Below the pieces are notes generated by a model. The model ran no database searches, was not told the origin of the DNA, and saw nothing but the letters and a program-made list of their open reading frames with translations. From NCBI GenBank assembly GCA_028826165.1, contig JAPDFW010000016.1, forward strand, positions 16,789 to 80,788: DNA of 64,000 nucleotides, read 5' to 3'. How positions within the stretch are numbered: the stretch's first letter is position 1; every line of letters begins with the position of its first letter. The translations under genes and the position numbers were made by a program. Positions 19,680 through 29,768 of this stretch are shown here, piece after piece. The stretch comes from Anaeramoeba ignava (lineage: Eukaryota > Metamonada > Anaeramoebidae).

Positions 19680-22163
19680 ATGAAAAACACAAATTTATTT
19701 AAAATGTTTGAATCAAAACAAGAAAATAATCAAATCCAAATTGAATTAAGACATATTAATCAAAAATTTAAAATTCCAAATATTAAAACAATTTCATATA
19801 AAAATGCTGTTTCCTTTTGTTCAAGAAAACTTAATCTTGAAGAAAATCAAATTTATTTTTTAAATCAAAATATTCCAATTAAAGAAAAAGAAATTTTTTA
19901 TGAATCAATAAATGAAAGTATTCAAAAATTAACAGAACAAAGTCGAAAAATATGTAATAATTATTATATTATTGATGTTGTAAAACCAGATAAATTTCAA
20001 GAAAAATTAAAAAAACAAGAAGAAAGAATAAATCAAGAACAAGAAAGATTAAGAAAACAAAAAGAAAATCAAGAAGAAGAAAGAATCAGAAGAGAAAAAG
20101 AAGAATTAGAAGAAGAAAGATTAAGAAGACAAGAAGAAGAAGAAGAAAAAGAAAGGAAAAGAAAGGAAGAACAAGAAAGAAGAAGAAAAAAAAAAGAAGA
20201 AGAAAGGATAAGAAAAGAACAAGAACAAGAAAGAATTAGAAAAGAAGAGGAAGAAGAAGAAGAAAAAGAAAGAAAAAGAAGACAAAAAGAGAAAAGAAGA
20301 AAAAAAAGAGAAAAAGAAGAAAGAATAAGAAAACAAAAAGAAGAAGAAGAAGAAGAAAGGATAAGAAAAGAACAAGAAGAAGAAAGGAAAAGAAAACAAA
20401 AAGAGAAAAGAAAAAAACAAAAAGAACAAGAAAGAATAAGAATAAGAGAACAAGAAGAAGAAGAAGAAAGGATAAGAAAAGAAGAAGAAGAAGAAAGAAT
20501 AAGAAAACAAAAAGAGAAAAGAAGAAAACAAAGAGAACAAGAAAGAATAAGAGAACAAAAAGAAAGAGAACAAGAGGAAAAAGAAAGAATAAAAAAAAGA
20601 GAAAAGATTAAAGATTTAAATCAAAAAACCAAAGGAATTGTTGAATTTAGATTGATTGATTATGATGAATATCAAAAATTATCAAATTTAAATTATGGTG
20701 GAATTGAAATTAAATTTTCATTTAAAAATCAAAAATATTCAATATTCCAAGCTGAAAATTGGTTAAAAGAAGATTCAATTAAATTTTGTTCTGAAAAATT
20801 TGAAATTTCAAGATCAAGAATTAATTTAGTTTATAATGAATTTGTTATTCCAAATTTTGATTATTTATTGGATGGAATAAACAAAATAAATTCATTTTTA
20901 AATCAACCTGAAAATAACAGAAACAATATAATCTCAGTTGATGTTATTGATATAGTTGATTATAATTTTATTCCTTATTTTAATAATCAAGATAAATTTT
21001 ATAAAATTGAAAAAATTCAACTTCCAAAAAAAAATCAATCAAATTGTGAAACAATCCCAATTCGAATTAATAAATCAATTAAAAATCAAAAAGAAATCAA
21101 AGAAAATATTACAATTAAAATTGAAGAAGATACATTTTCAGAAACAAAGGGAATTCAAATTATTTTTATGAAAGAAAAGAATAATAAGAAAAAAAAGAAA
21201 AAAAAGAAAAAAGATAAACAAGAAATTGAAGAAAATCCAATGAAATATCCATTTGATATATCAACAAAAAACAAAGAACAACCAAAAAAGCCAGTTGAAA
21301 TAATATTTGAACCAAAAACATTTGAAATTGAAGAAGGAAATATATTAAGTTTATTTCATTATAATGAAGAAAAAAAAGAATGGGAAGAAGAAGAAGAAAA
21401 TATTTATATTAATACTGAAACTCGAAAATTAAAAGTTGTTTTAAATCATTTTAGTATCCATTATGTTAAAGAAATTAAACCTCCCAAAATTGATTTAGAT
21501 GAAAAATTATTTGATCCAAATTGGAATGTATCTTGGTCAGAAAATTATAATCGCCAAGAATTTAGAGGAGGAATGCCTTATTATGTTGCTCGAGGATTTC
21601 AAAGAAAGGCATTATTAGTACCAGATTTTTATAAATATGAAGATTGGTGTGTAGCTTTTCATGGAACATGTTATAAAGTACTTGATCCAATTGTTGGAAA
21701 AAAAGAAGGATTAAAAGCAACTGATAGAACTTGGGGATATGGAGTTTATTGTTCACCAAGTTATAAATATGCATCAATTTATGGAATTGGAGCTCATTTT
21801 GATGAAGATCAAAATTTATGGGTTTATCCAAGACATAGTTGGATTCTCAATTTTCTTCCTGATAAAAAACCTGATGAAACAGAAATTACTCTTTTAATTT
21901 TGCAACTTAGAGTTAAACTTTCAAATTTTAATCCTTATCCTTATGGATATTATGCTAATAAAAATGATTATGATATTTTCCCAGAAACTTGGCAATATTC
22001 TATGTTTAATAAATTTAGATATTGTTGTAATGATCCTCATGTTGATTCTAAAGAAATTGAATGGAGAATTAAAGATCCTAAAAATATTAAAGTTTATGGA
22101 ATTTTAACAAGAACAATTAAATTAAAAGAATTAAAAGAATGGATTAAACAAATTGAATGGTGA
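19680..22163 (+). CDS. ADP-ribosyltransferase-like protein, copy A (827 residues)
   Basis: Visible architecture: an N-terminal beta-grasp-like segment (about 15-95, with AVSFCSRKLNLEENQIYF); a very long charged coiled coil rich in Glu, Arg and Lys (about 108-315); a second segment resembling the first (about 322-405, with SIKFCSEKFEISRSRINLVY); a beta-sandwich segment with LSLFHYNEEKKEW and LNHFSIHY, as in ZU5-like domains (about 505-600); and a C-terminal domain with an ADP-ribosyltransferase-like H-Y-E pattern. That pattern is His-661 in VAFHGT, Tyr-690 in GVYCSPS and Glu-794 in EIEWRI. PARP-type enzymes use such a triad to bind NAD and modify targets. Activity here is inferred. The gene has no introns. 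It is the first intact member of a tandem family and shares its upstream 128 bp with the next copy. Confidence 0.7.
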   Translation: MKNTNLFKMFESKQENNQIQIELRHINQKFKIPNIKTISYKNAVSFCSRKLNLEENQIYFLNQNIPIKEKEIFYESINESIQKLTEQSRKICNNYYIIDVVKPDKFQEKLKKQEERINQEQERLRKQKENQEEERIRREKEELEEERLRRQEEEEEKERKRKEEQERRRKKKEEERIRKEQEQERIRKEEEEEEEKERKRRQKEKRRKKREKEERIRKQKEEEEEERIRKEQEEERKRKQKEKRKKQKEQERIRIREQEEEEERIRKEEEEERIRKQKEKRRKQREQERIREQKEREQEEKERIKKREKIKDLNQKTKGIVEFRLIDYDEYQKLSNLNYGGIEIKFSFKNQKYSIFQAENWLKEDSIKFCSEKFEISRSRINLVYNEFVIPNFDYLLDGINKINSFLNQPENNRNNIISVDVIDIVDYNFIPYFNNQDKFYKIEKIQLPKKNQSNCETIPIRINKSIKNQKEIKENITIKIEEDTFSETKGIQIIFMKEKNNKKKKKKKKKDKQEIEENPMKYPFDISTKNKEQPKKPVEIIFEPKTFEIEEGNILSLFHYNEEKKEWEEEEENIYINTETRKLKVVLNHFSIHYVKEIKPPKIDLDEKLFDPNWNVSWSENYNRQEFRGGMPYYVARGFQRKALLVPDFYKYEDWCVAFHGTCYKVLDPIVGKKEGLKATDRTWGYGVYCSPSYKYASIYGIGAHFDEDQNLWVYPRHSWILNFLPDKKPDETEITLLILQLRVKLSNFNPYPYGYYANKNDYDIFPETWQYSMFNKFRYCCNDPHVDSKEIEWRIKDPKNIKVYGILTRTIKLKELKEWIKQIEW

Positions 22164-22186
22164 TCAATTTAAAAAATAATTGATTA
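22161..22186 (+). terminator. Inverted repeat at the stop codon of copy A
   Basis: TGATCAATT at the stop codon pairs with AATTGATTA (one mismatch) across the same TAAAAAAT spacer as in the upstream pseudogene, and a T-rich run follows. Equivalent elements lie at about 24316-24341 and 26899-26920. The most distal copy lacks it. Confidence 0.4.
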
Positions 22187-22418
22187 TTTTTTCTTTTTTT
22201 CAAAATTATTTCCTAAAATAAAAACATTAGGAAAAAACAATTTTCTTTTTTTCCTTTTATTTTTATATTTTTAAATTCAAAAAAAAATTGAATAACAAAA
22301 CCATTAATTATTTTTATTTTTCCGATTTTTTTTCCTGTTTTTTGGATTAAAAGAAAATGGATCAGAAACGAAAATTTCTTTTTTCATTTCAATTTTTTTT
22401 TTATTAAAAAAACACAAA

Positions 22419-24314
22419 ATGAAAAACACAAATTTATTTAAAATGTTTGAATCAAAACAACAAAATAATCAAATCCAAATTGAATTAAGACATATTAATC
22501 AAAAATTTAAAATTCCAAATATTAAAACAATTTCATATAAAAATGCTGTTTCCTTTTGTTCAAGAAAACTTAATCTTGAAGAAAATCAAATTTATTTTTT
22601 AAATCAAAATATTCCAATTAAAGAAAAAGAAATTTTTTATGAATCAATAGATGAAAGTATTCAAAAATTAACAGAACAAAGTCGAAAAATATGTAATAAT
22701 TATTATATTATTGATGTTGTAAAACCAGATAAATTTCAAGAAGAATTACAAAGAGAAGAAAAAAGAATAAGAGAAAGAACAAGAAAGGAAAAAAAAGAGA
22801 AGAAAGAACAAGAACAAGAAGAAGAAGAAGAAAGGAAAAAAAAAAGAGAAGAAAGAAGAAAACAAAGAGAAGAAGAAAGGAAAAGAAAACAAAAAGAAAG
22901 AGAAGAAAGAATAAGAGAACAAGAGGAAGAAGAAGAAAGGATAAGAAGAAAAGAAGAAGAAGAAAGGAAAAGAAAAAAAGAAGAAAGAAGAAAACAAAGA
23001 GAAGAAGAAAGGAAAAGAAAACAAAAAGAAAGAGAAGAAAGAATAAGAGAACAAGAGGAAGAAGAAGAAAGGATAAGAAGAAAAGAAGAAAGAGAAAGGA
23101 AAAGAGAAAAAAAAGAGAAAAGAAGAAAACAAAGAGAAGAAGAAAGAATAAGAGAAAAAGAAGAAAGAAGAAGAAGAGAACAAGAAGAAGAAAATAAGAA
23201 AAAGCTAAAGATTTAAATCAAAAAACCAAAGGAATTGTTGAATTTAGATTGGTTGATTATGATGAATATCAAATTTAAATTATGGTGGAATTGAAATTAA
23301 ATTTTCATTTAAAAATCAAAAATATTCAATATTCCAAGCTGAAAATTGGTTAAAAGAAGATTCAATTAAATTTTTTTCTGAAAAATTTGAAATTTCAAGA
23401 TCAAGAATTAATTTAGTTTATAATGAATTTTTTATTCCAAATTTTGATTATTTATTGGATGGAATAAACAAAATTAATTCATTTTTAAATTTTTTAAATA
23501 ACAAAAACAATATAATTTCAGTTTATTTCATTACAATGAAGAAAAAAAAGAATGGGAAGAAGAAGAAGAAAATATTTATATTAATACTGAAACTCGAAAA
23601 TTAAAAGTTGTTTTAAATCATTTTAGTATCCATTATGTTAAAGAAATTAAACCTCCCAAAATTGATTTAGATGAAAAATTATTTGATCCAAATTGGAATG
23701 TATCTTGGTCAGAAAATTATAATCGCCAAGAATTTAGAGGAGGAATGCCTTATTATGCTGCTCGAGGATTTCAAAGAAAGGCATTACTAGTACCAGATTT
23801 TTATAAATATGAAGGTTGGTGTGTAGCTTTTCATGGAACATGTTATAAAGTACTTAATCCAATTGTTGGAAAAAAAGAAGGATTAAAAGCAACTGATAGA
23901 ACTTGGGGATATGGAGTTTATTGTTCACCAAGTTATAAATATGCATCAATTTATGGAATTGGAGCTCATTTTGATGAAGATCAAAATTTATGGGTTTATC
24001 CAAGACATAGTTGGATTCTTAATTTTCTTCCTGATAAAAAACCTGATGAAACAGAAATTACTCTTTTAATTTTGCAACTTAGAGTTAAACTTTCAAATTT
24101 TAATCCTTATCCTTATGGAAGTAATGCTAATAAAGATGATTATGATATTTTCCCAGAAACTTTTTCAAACACTGGATATTGTTGTAATGATCGTAATTTT
24201 AATTCTAATGAAATTTTATGGAGAATTAAAGATCCTAAAAATGTTAAAGTTTATGGAATTTTAACAAAAACAATTAAATTAAAAGAATTAAAAGAATGGA
24301 TTAAACAAATTTAA
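22419..24314 (+). pseudogene. ADP-ribosyltransferase-like copy B, disrupted
   Basis: This copy is intact from its start to residue 265 (first beta-grasp-like segment and a coiled coil made of two near-identical blocks) and then shifts frame at the end of the coiled coil (about 23205). Relative to its intact paralogues it has a further 10-bp deletion near 23270. About 600 bp is missing at about 23523, where sequence of the second beta-grasp segment joins directly to the beta-sandwich segment. The C-terminal domain stays open from 23745 with the His and Tyr motifs, but the likely catalytic Glu position reads Leu (NEILWRI). It ends two codons early. A spliced product is unlikely because the intact copies have no introns. 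Confidence 0.85.
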
Positions 24315-24721
24315 TGTTGATCAATTTAAAAAATAATTGATTATTTTTTCTTTTTTTTTTTAAATTCGAAGAGCAATTTAATAACAAAATCATTCTTTAT
24401 TTCTATTTTTCTTTTTATTTTAATTTCGAAAAGCAATTTAATAACAAAATCATTCTTTATTTCTATTTTTCCTTTTTTCTTTTTATTTTTCCTTTTTTCT
24501 TTTTATTTTTTAATTAATTTTTTTTTATTTTTCCGGTTTTTATTTCTTTTTTTATTTTGAAAAAAAAAAATAATTTATCCACTTTTTTTATTTTCATTTT
24601 TTTATTTTTTTTTAAACATACAAAATACAAATTAAAACACAAATAAAAACACAAATTAAAATACAAATAAAAAACACAAATCAAAAACACACATCAAAAA
24701 CACAAATTAAAAAAACACAAA
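24315..24721. other. Spacer between ADP-ribosyltransferase-like copies B and C
   Basis: Begins with the inverted-repeat remnant behind copy B, then a 55-60 bp block (AATTCGAAGAGCAATTTAAT and following bases) present twice. It ends in a leader of ACACAAATTAAA-type units directly before the start codon of copy C. The same block and leader type lie between copies C and D (26900-27133). Confidence 0.6.
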
Positions 24722-26899
24722 ATGAAAAACAGAAATTTATTTAAAATGTTTGAATCAAAACAAGAAAATAATCAAATCCAAATTGAATTAAGACATATTA
24801 ATCAAAAATTTAAAATTCCAAATATTAAAACAATTTCATATAAAAATGCTGTTTCCTTTTGTTCAAGAAAACTTAATCTTGAAGAAAATCAGATTTATTT
24901 TTTAAATCAAAATATTCCAATTAAAGAAAAAGAAATTTTTTATGAATCAATAAATGAAAGTATTCAAAAATTAACAGAACAAAGTCGAAAAATATGTAAT
25001 AATTATTATATTATTGATGTTGTAAATCCAGATAAATTTCAAGAAGAATCAAAAAAACAAGAAGAAAGAATAAGAAGAGAACAAGAACAAGAACAAGAAA
25101 GAATAAGAAAACAAAAAGAAAATCAAGAAATAATACGACAAAAAGAAAATCAAGAAAGAATAAGAAGAGAAAAAGAAAAACAAGAACAAGAAAGAATAAG
25201 AAGAGAAGGAGAAAAACAAGAAAGGATAAGAAGAGAAAGTGAAAATCAAGAACAAGAAAGAATAAGAAGAGAAAAAGAAAATCAAGAAAGAATAAGAAGA
25301 GAAAAAGAAAATCAAGAAAGAATAAAACAAAAAGAAGAAGAAAGAATAAGAAAAAGAGAAAAAGCTAAAGATTTAAATCAAAAAACCAAAGGAATTGCTG
25401 AATTTAGATTGATTGATTATGATGAATATCAAAAATTATCAAATTTAAATTATGGTGGAATTGAAATTAAATTTTTATTTAAAAATCAAAAATATTCAAT
25501 ATTCCAAGCTGAAAATTGGTTAAAAGAAGATTCAATTAAATTTTGTTCTGAAAAATTTGAAATTTCAAGATCAAGAATTAATTTAGTTTATAATGAATTT
25601 GTTATTCCAAATCTTGATTATTTATTGGATGGAATAAACAAAATTAATTCATTTTTAAATCAAACTAGGAATAACAGAAACAATATAATCTCAGTTGATG
25701 TTATTGATATAGTTGATTATAATTTTATTCCTTATTTTATTAATCAAGATAAAATTTATAAAATTGAAAAAATTCAACTTCCAAAAAAAAATCAATCAAA
25801 TTGTGAAACAATCCCAATTCCAATTAATAAATCAATTAAAAATCAAAAAGAAATCAAAGAAAATATTACAATTAAAATTGAAGAAGATACATTTTCAGAA
25901 ACAAATGAAATTCAAATTATTTTTATGAAAGAAAAGAATAGAAATAATCATAATCAAGAAATTGAAGAAAATCCAATGAAATATCCATTTGATATATCAA
26001 CAAAAAACAAAGAACAACCAAAAAAGCCAGTTGAAATAATATTTGAACCAAAAACATTTGAAATTGAAGAAGGAAATATATTAAGTTTATTTCATTATAA
26101 TGAAGAAAAAAAAGAATGGGAAGAAGAAGAAGAAAATATTTTTATTAGTCCTGAAACTGGAAAATTAAAAGTTGTTTTAAATCATTTCAGTATCCATTAT
26201 GCCAAAGAAATTAAACCTCCCAAAATTGATTTAGATGAAAAACTATTTGATGCAAATTGGAATGCATTTTGGCCAGAAAATTATAATAATGAAGAAATTA
26301 GAGGAGGAATGCCTTATTATGTCGCAAAACTTTTTGAAAGACAATCATTATTAGTACCAGATTTTTATAAATATGAAGATTGGTGTGTAGCTTTTCATGG
26401 AACAGCTTATAAAGTACTTGATCCAGTTGTTGGAAAAAAAGAAGGATTAATAGCAACTGATAGAACTTGGGGATATGGAGTTTATTGTTCACCAAGTTAT
26501 AAATATGCATCAATTTATGGAATTGGAGCTCATTTTGATGAAGATCAAAATTTATGGGTTTATCCAAGACATAGTTGGATTCTTAATTTTCTTCCTGATG
26601 AAAAACCTGATAAAACAGAAATTACTCTTTTAATTTTGCAACTTAGAGTTAAACTTTCAAATTTTAATCCTTATCCTTATGGAAGTAATGCTAATAAAAA
26701 TGATTATGATATTTTTCCAGAAACTTGGCAATATTCTATGTTCAATAAATTTAAATATTGTTGTAATGATCGTAATTTTAATTCTAATGAAATTGAATGG
26801 AGAATTAAAGATCCTAAAAATATTAAAGTTTATGGAATTTTAACAAGAACAATTAAATTAAAAGAATTAAAAGAATGGATTAAACAAATTGAATGGTAA
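24722..26899 (+). CDS. ADP-ribosyltransferase-like protein, copy C (725 residues)
   Basis: It has the same order of segments as copy A: beta-grasp-like segment, coiled coil, second beta-grasp-like segment, beta-sandwich with LNHFSIHY, and an ADP-ribosyltransferase-like C-terminus. The presumed triad is His-559 (VAFHGT), Tyr-588 (GVYCSPS) and Glu-692 (EIEWRI). The coiled coil is about 100 residues shorter than in copy A and built from NQERIRREKE-type repeats; the Lys-rich insert of copy A after its KEKN motif is replaced by a short RNNHNQE stretch. The sequence outside the coiled coil is very close to copy A. No signal peptide or membrane segment, so an intracellular protein is likely. Confidence 0.7.
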   Translation: MKNRNLFKMFESKQENNQIQIELRHINQKFKIPNIKTISYKNAVSFCSRKLNLEENQIYFLNQNIPIKEKEIFYESINESIQKLTEQSRKICNNYYIIDVVNPDKFQEESKKQEERIRREQEQEQERIRKQKENQEIIRQKENQERIRREKEKQEQERIRREGEKQERIRRESENQEQERIRREKENQERIRREKENQERIKQKEEERIRKREKAKDLNQKTKGIAEFRLIDYDEYQKLSNLNYGGIEIKFLFKNQKYSIFQAENWLKEDSIKFCSEKFEISRSRINLVYNEFVIPNLDYLLDGINKINSFLNQTRNNRNNIISVDVIDIVDYNFIPYFINQDKIYKIEKIQLPKKNQSNCETIPIPINKSIKNQKEIKENITIKIEEDTFSETNEIQIIFMKEKNRNNHNQEIEENPMKYPFDISTKNKEQPKKPVEIIFEPKTFEIEEGNILSLFHYNEEKKEWEEEEENIFISPETGKLKVVLNHFSIHYAKEIKPPKIDLDEKLFDANWNAFWPENYNNEEIRGGMPYYVAKLFERQSLLVPDFYKYEDWCVAFHGTAYKVLDPVVGKKEGLIATDRTWGYGVYCSPSYKYASIYGIGAHFDEDQNLWVYPRHSWILNFLPDEKPDKTEITLLILQLRVKLSNFNPYPYGSNANKNDYDIFPETWQYSMFNKFKYCCNDRNFNSNEIEWRIKDPKNIKVYGILTRTIKLKELKEWIKQIEW

Positions 26900-27133
26900 T
26901 CAATTTAAAAAATAATTGATCATTTTTCCTTTTTTTTTTAAATTCGAAGAGCAATTTAATAACAAAAACATTCTTTATTTTTATTTTTCCGGTTTTTATT
27001 TCTTTTTTTTTTTTATTATTTCAAAAAAAAAATAATTTATCCACTTTTTTTATTTTCATTTTTTTATTTTTTTTTTAAACACACAAAACACAAATTAAAC
27101 ACACAAATTAAACACAAATTAAATACAAATAAA

Positions 27134-29470
27134 ATGAAAAACACAAATTTATTTAAAATGTTTGAATCAAAACAACAAAATAATCAAATCCAAATTGAAT
27201 TAAGACATATTAATCAAAAATTTAAGATTCCAAATATTAAAACAATTTCATATAAAAATGCTGTTTCTTTTTGTTCAAGAAAACTTAATCTTGAAGAAAA
27301 TCAAATTTATTTTTTAAATCAAAATATTCCAATTAAAGAAAAAGAAATTTTTTATGAATCAATAAATGAAAGTATTCAAAAATTAACAGAACAAAGTCGA
27401 AAAATATGTAATAATTATTATATTATTGATGTTGTAAAACCAGATAAATTTCAAGAAAAATTAAAAAAACAAGAAGAAAGAATAAATCAAGAAGAAGAAG
27501 AAAAAGAAAGAATAAGACAACAAAAAGAAAATCAAGAAAGAATACGACAACAAGAACAAGAAAGAATGAGAATAGAAAAAGAAAATCAAGAAAGAATAAG
27601 AATAGAACAAGAAAATCAAGAAAGAATAAGAATAGAAAATCAAGAAAGAATAAGAAGAGAGCAAGAAAGAATACAACAACAAGAACAAGAAAGAATAAGA
27701 AGAGAACAAGAAAGAATAAGAATAGAAAAAGAAAATCAAGAAAGAATACAACAACAAGAACAAGAAAGAATAAGAAGAGAACAAGAAAGAATAAGAAGAG
27801 AACAAGAAAAAGAAAGAATAAGAAGAGAACAAGAAAGAATAAGAATAGAAAAACAAAATCAAGAAAGAATAAGAATAGAAAGTGAAAGAGAACAAGAAAG
27901 AATTAAAAGAGAAAAAGAAGAAGAAGAAAGAATAAAAAAAAAATACAAAGCTAAAGATTTAAATGAAAAAACCAAAGGAATTGCTGAATTTAGATTGATT
28001 GATTATGATGAATATCAAAAATTATCAAATTTAAATTATGGTGGAATTGAAATTAAATTTTCATTTAAAAATCAAAGATATTCAATATTCCAAGCTGAAA
28101 ATTGGTTAAAAGAAGATTCAATTAAATTTTGTTCTGAAAAATTTGAAATTTCAAGATCAAGAATTAATTTAGTTTATAATGAATTTGTTATTCCAAATCT
28201 TGATTATTTATTGGATGGAATAAACAAAATAAATTCATTTTTAAATCAAACTAGGAATAACAGAAACAATATAATTTCAGTTGATGTTATTGATATAGTT
28301 GATTATAATTTTATTCCTTATTTTAATAATCAAGATAAATTTTATAAAATTGAAAAAATTCAACTTCCAAAAAAAAATCAATTAAATTGTGAAACAATCC
28401 CAATTCGAATTAATAAATCAATTAAAAATCAAAAAGAAATCAAAGAAAATATTACAATTAAAATTGAAGAAGATACATTTTCAGAAACAAATGAAATTCA
28501 AATTATTTTTATGAAAGAAAAGAATAGAAATAATCATAATCAAGAAATTGAAGAAAATCCAATGAAATATCCATTTGATATATCAACAAAAAACAAAGAA
28601 CAACCAAAAAAGCCAGTTGAAATAATATTTGAATCAAAAATATTTGAAATTGAAGAAGGAAACACATTAAGTTTATTTCATTATAATGAAGAAAAAAAAG
28701 AATGGGAAGAAGAAGAAGAAAATATTTTTATTAGTCCTGAAACTGGAAAATTAAAAGTTGTTTTAAATCATTTTAGTATTGATTATGTTAAAAAAATTAA
28801 ACCTCCCAAAATTGATTTAGATGAAAAAGTATTTGATCCAAATTGGAATGTATTTTGGCCAGAGGATTATAGTAATGAAGAATTTAGAGGAGGAATGCGT
28901 TATTATGTTGCTCGAGGATTTGAAAGACAAGCATTATTAATACCAGATTTTTATAAATATGAAGATTGGTGTGTAGCTTTTCATGGAACAGCTTATAAAG
29001 TACTTGATCCAATTGTTGGAAAAAAAGAAGGATTAATTATTGGAAACAATAATGCGCATGGAAAAGGAATTTATTGTTCACCAAGTTATAAATATGCATC
29101 AATTTATGGAATTGGAGCTCATTTTGATGAAAATAAAAATTTATGGGTTTATCCAAAATACACTAGTTGGTTATCAAGAACAATGAGAGATAGAATGGAT
29201 AATGAAACTTATATTACTCTTTTAATTTTGCAACTTAGAGTTAAACTTTCAAATTTTAATCCTTATCCTGGTGGATATTTTGCTAATAAAGATGATTATG
29301 ATATTTTTCCAGAAACTTTTTCAAACACTGGATATTGTTGTAATGATCGTAATTTTAATTCTAATGAAATTGAATGGAGAATTAAAGATCCTAAAAATAT
29401 TAAAGTTTATGGAATTTTAACAAGAACTCTTACATTAAAAGAATTTAAAGAATGGATTAAAAAGAAGTGA
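27134..29470 (+). CDS. ADP-ribosyltransferase-like protein, copy D (778 residues)
   Basis: This is the most diverged intact copy. The N-terminal two thirds match copies A and C, with a coiled coil of intermediate length rich in ERIRREQ and QQQEQ repeats. In the C-terminal domain the loop before the catalytic-type Tyr differs: copies A-C have ATDRTWGYGVYCSPS, while this copy has NNNAHGKGIYCSPS. The segment after it (around residues 672-690) is also replaced. His-617, Tyr-647 and Glu-747 keep the presumed triad. It ends KEWIKKK and lacks the conserved 3' inverted repeat. The loop changes lie where PARP-type enzymes contact substrate, so different target choice is a possible inference. Confidence 0.7.
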   Translation: MKNTNLFKMFESKQQNNQIQIELRHINQKFKIPNIKTISYKNAVSFCSRKLNLEENQIYFLNQNIPIKEKEIFYESINESIQKLTEQSRKICNNYYIIDVVKPDKFQEKLKKQEERINQEEEEKERIRQQKENQERIRQQEQERMRIEKENQERIRIEQENQERIRIENQERIRREQERIQQQEQERIRREQERIRIEKENQERIQQQEQERIRREQERIRREQEKERIRREQERIRIEKQNQERIRIESEREQERIKREKEEEERIKKKYKAKDLNEKTKGIAEFRLIDYDEYQKLSNLNYGGIEIKFSFKNQRYSIFQAENWLKEDSIKFCSEKFEISRSRINLVYNEFVIPNLDYLLDGINKINSFLNQTRNNRNNIISVDVIDIVDYNFIPYFNNQDKFYKIEKIQLPKKNQLNCETIPIRINKSIKNQKEIKENITIKIEEDTFSETNEIQIIFMKEKNRNNHNQEIEENPMKYPFDISTKNKEQPKKPVEIIFESKIFEIEEGNTLSLFHYNEEKKEWEEEEENIFISPETGKLKVVLNHFSIDYVKKIKPPKIDLDEKVFDPNWNVFWPEDYSNEEFRGGMRYYVARGFERQALLIPDFYKYEDWCVAFHGTAYKVLDPIVGKKEGLIIGNNNAHGKGIYCSPSYKYASIYGIGAHFDENKNLWVYPKYTSWLSRTMRDRMDNETYITLLILQLRVKLSNFNPYPGGYFANKDDYDIFPETFSNTGYCCNDRNFNSNEIEWRIKDPKNIKVYGILTRTLTLKEFKEWIKKK

Positions 29471-29768
29471 TTTTTTCTTTTTTCTTTTTTCTTTTTTGAA
29501 ATCAAATAAAAACAAAAATGATTTACTTTTTTTTTTTGACTAAATTTGATTTTTTACTTGGAAAACTAATTGATTCCATTTTCTTTTGAGTTTTTTTTTG
29601 TGGAATTAACAACTAGTAAAATTTTTTTTTCTGAAGCAAAAAGCAAAAAGTAAAAAAAAAAGAAGAACAAAACAACAAATTGAAAAAAAAAATGATTAAA
29701 AGAAAGAAAGAAAAAAAAAAACTGATGAAATTTTGGTTGATCAACTAAATAAAATTGGGATAAAAAAA
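29471..29768. other. Convergent intergenic gap
   Basis: About 300 bp between the 3' end of copy D and the 3' end of the minus-strand E2F-like gene. It is poly-T and poly-A rich. No gene or clear signal is visible. Confidence 0.5.

Noticed and set aside
20121-20573. Phe/Ser-rich minus-strand frames opposite the coiled coils (also 22746-23183, 25049-25330, 27461-27895)
   Set aside because: They are the antisense of purine-only coiled-coil codons; the sense strand has conserved domains on both sides.
22419-24314. Copy B as a spliced functional gene with an intron between its two open parts
   Set aside because: The gap still contains recognisable family coding sequence with small indels, there are no matching splice sites, and all intact paralogues are intronless.
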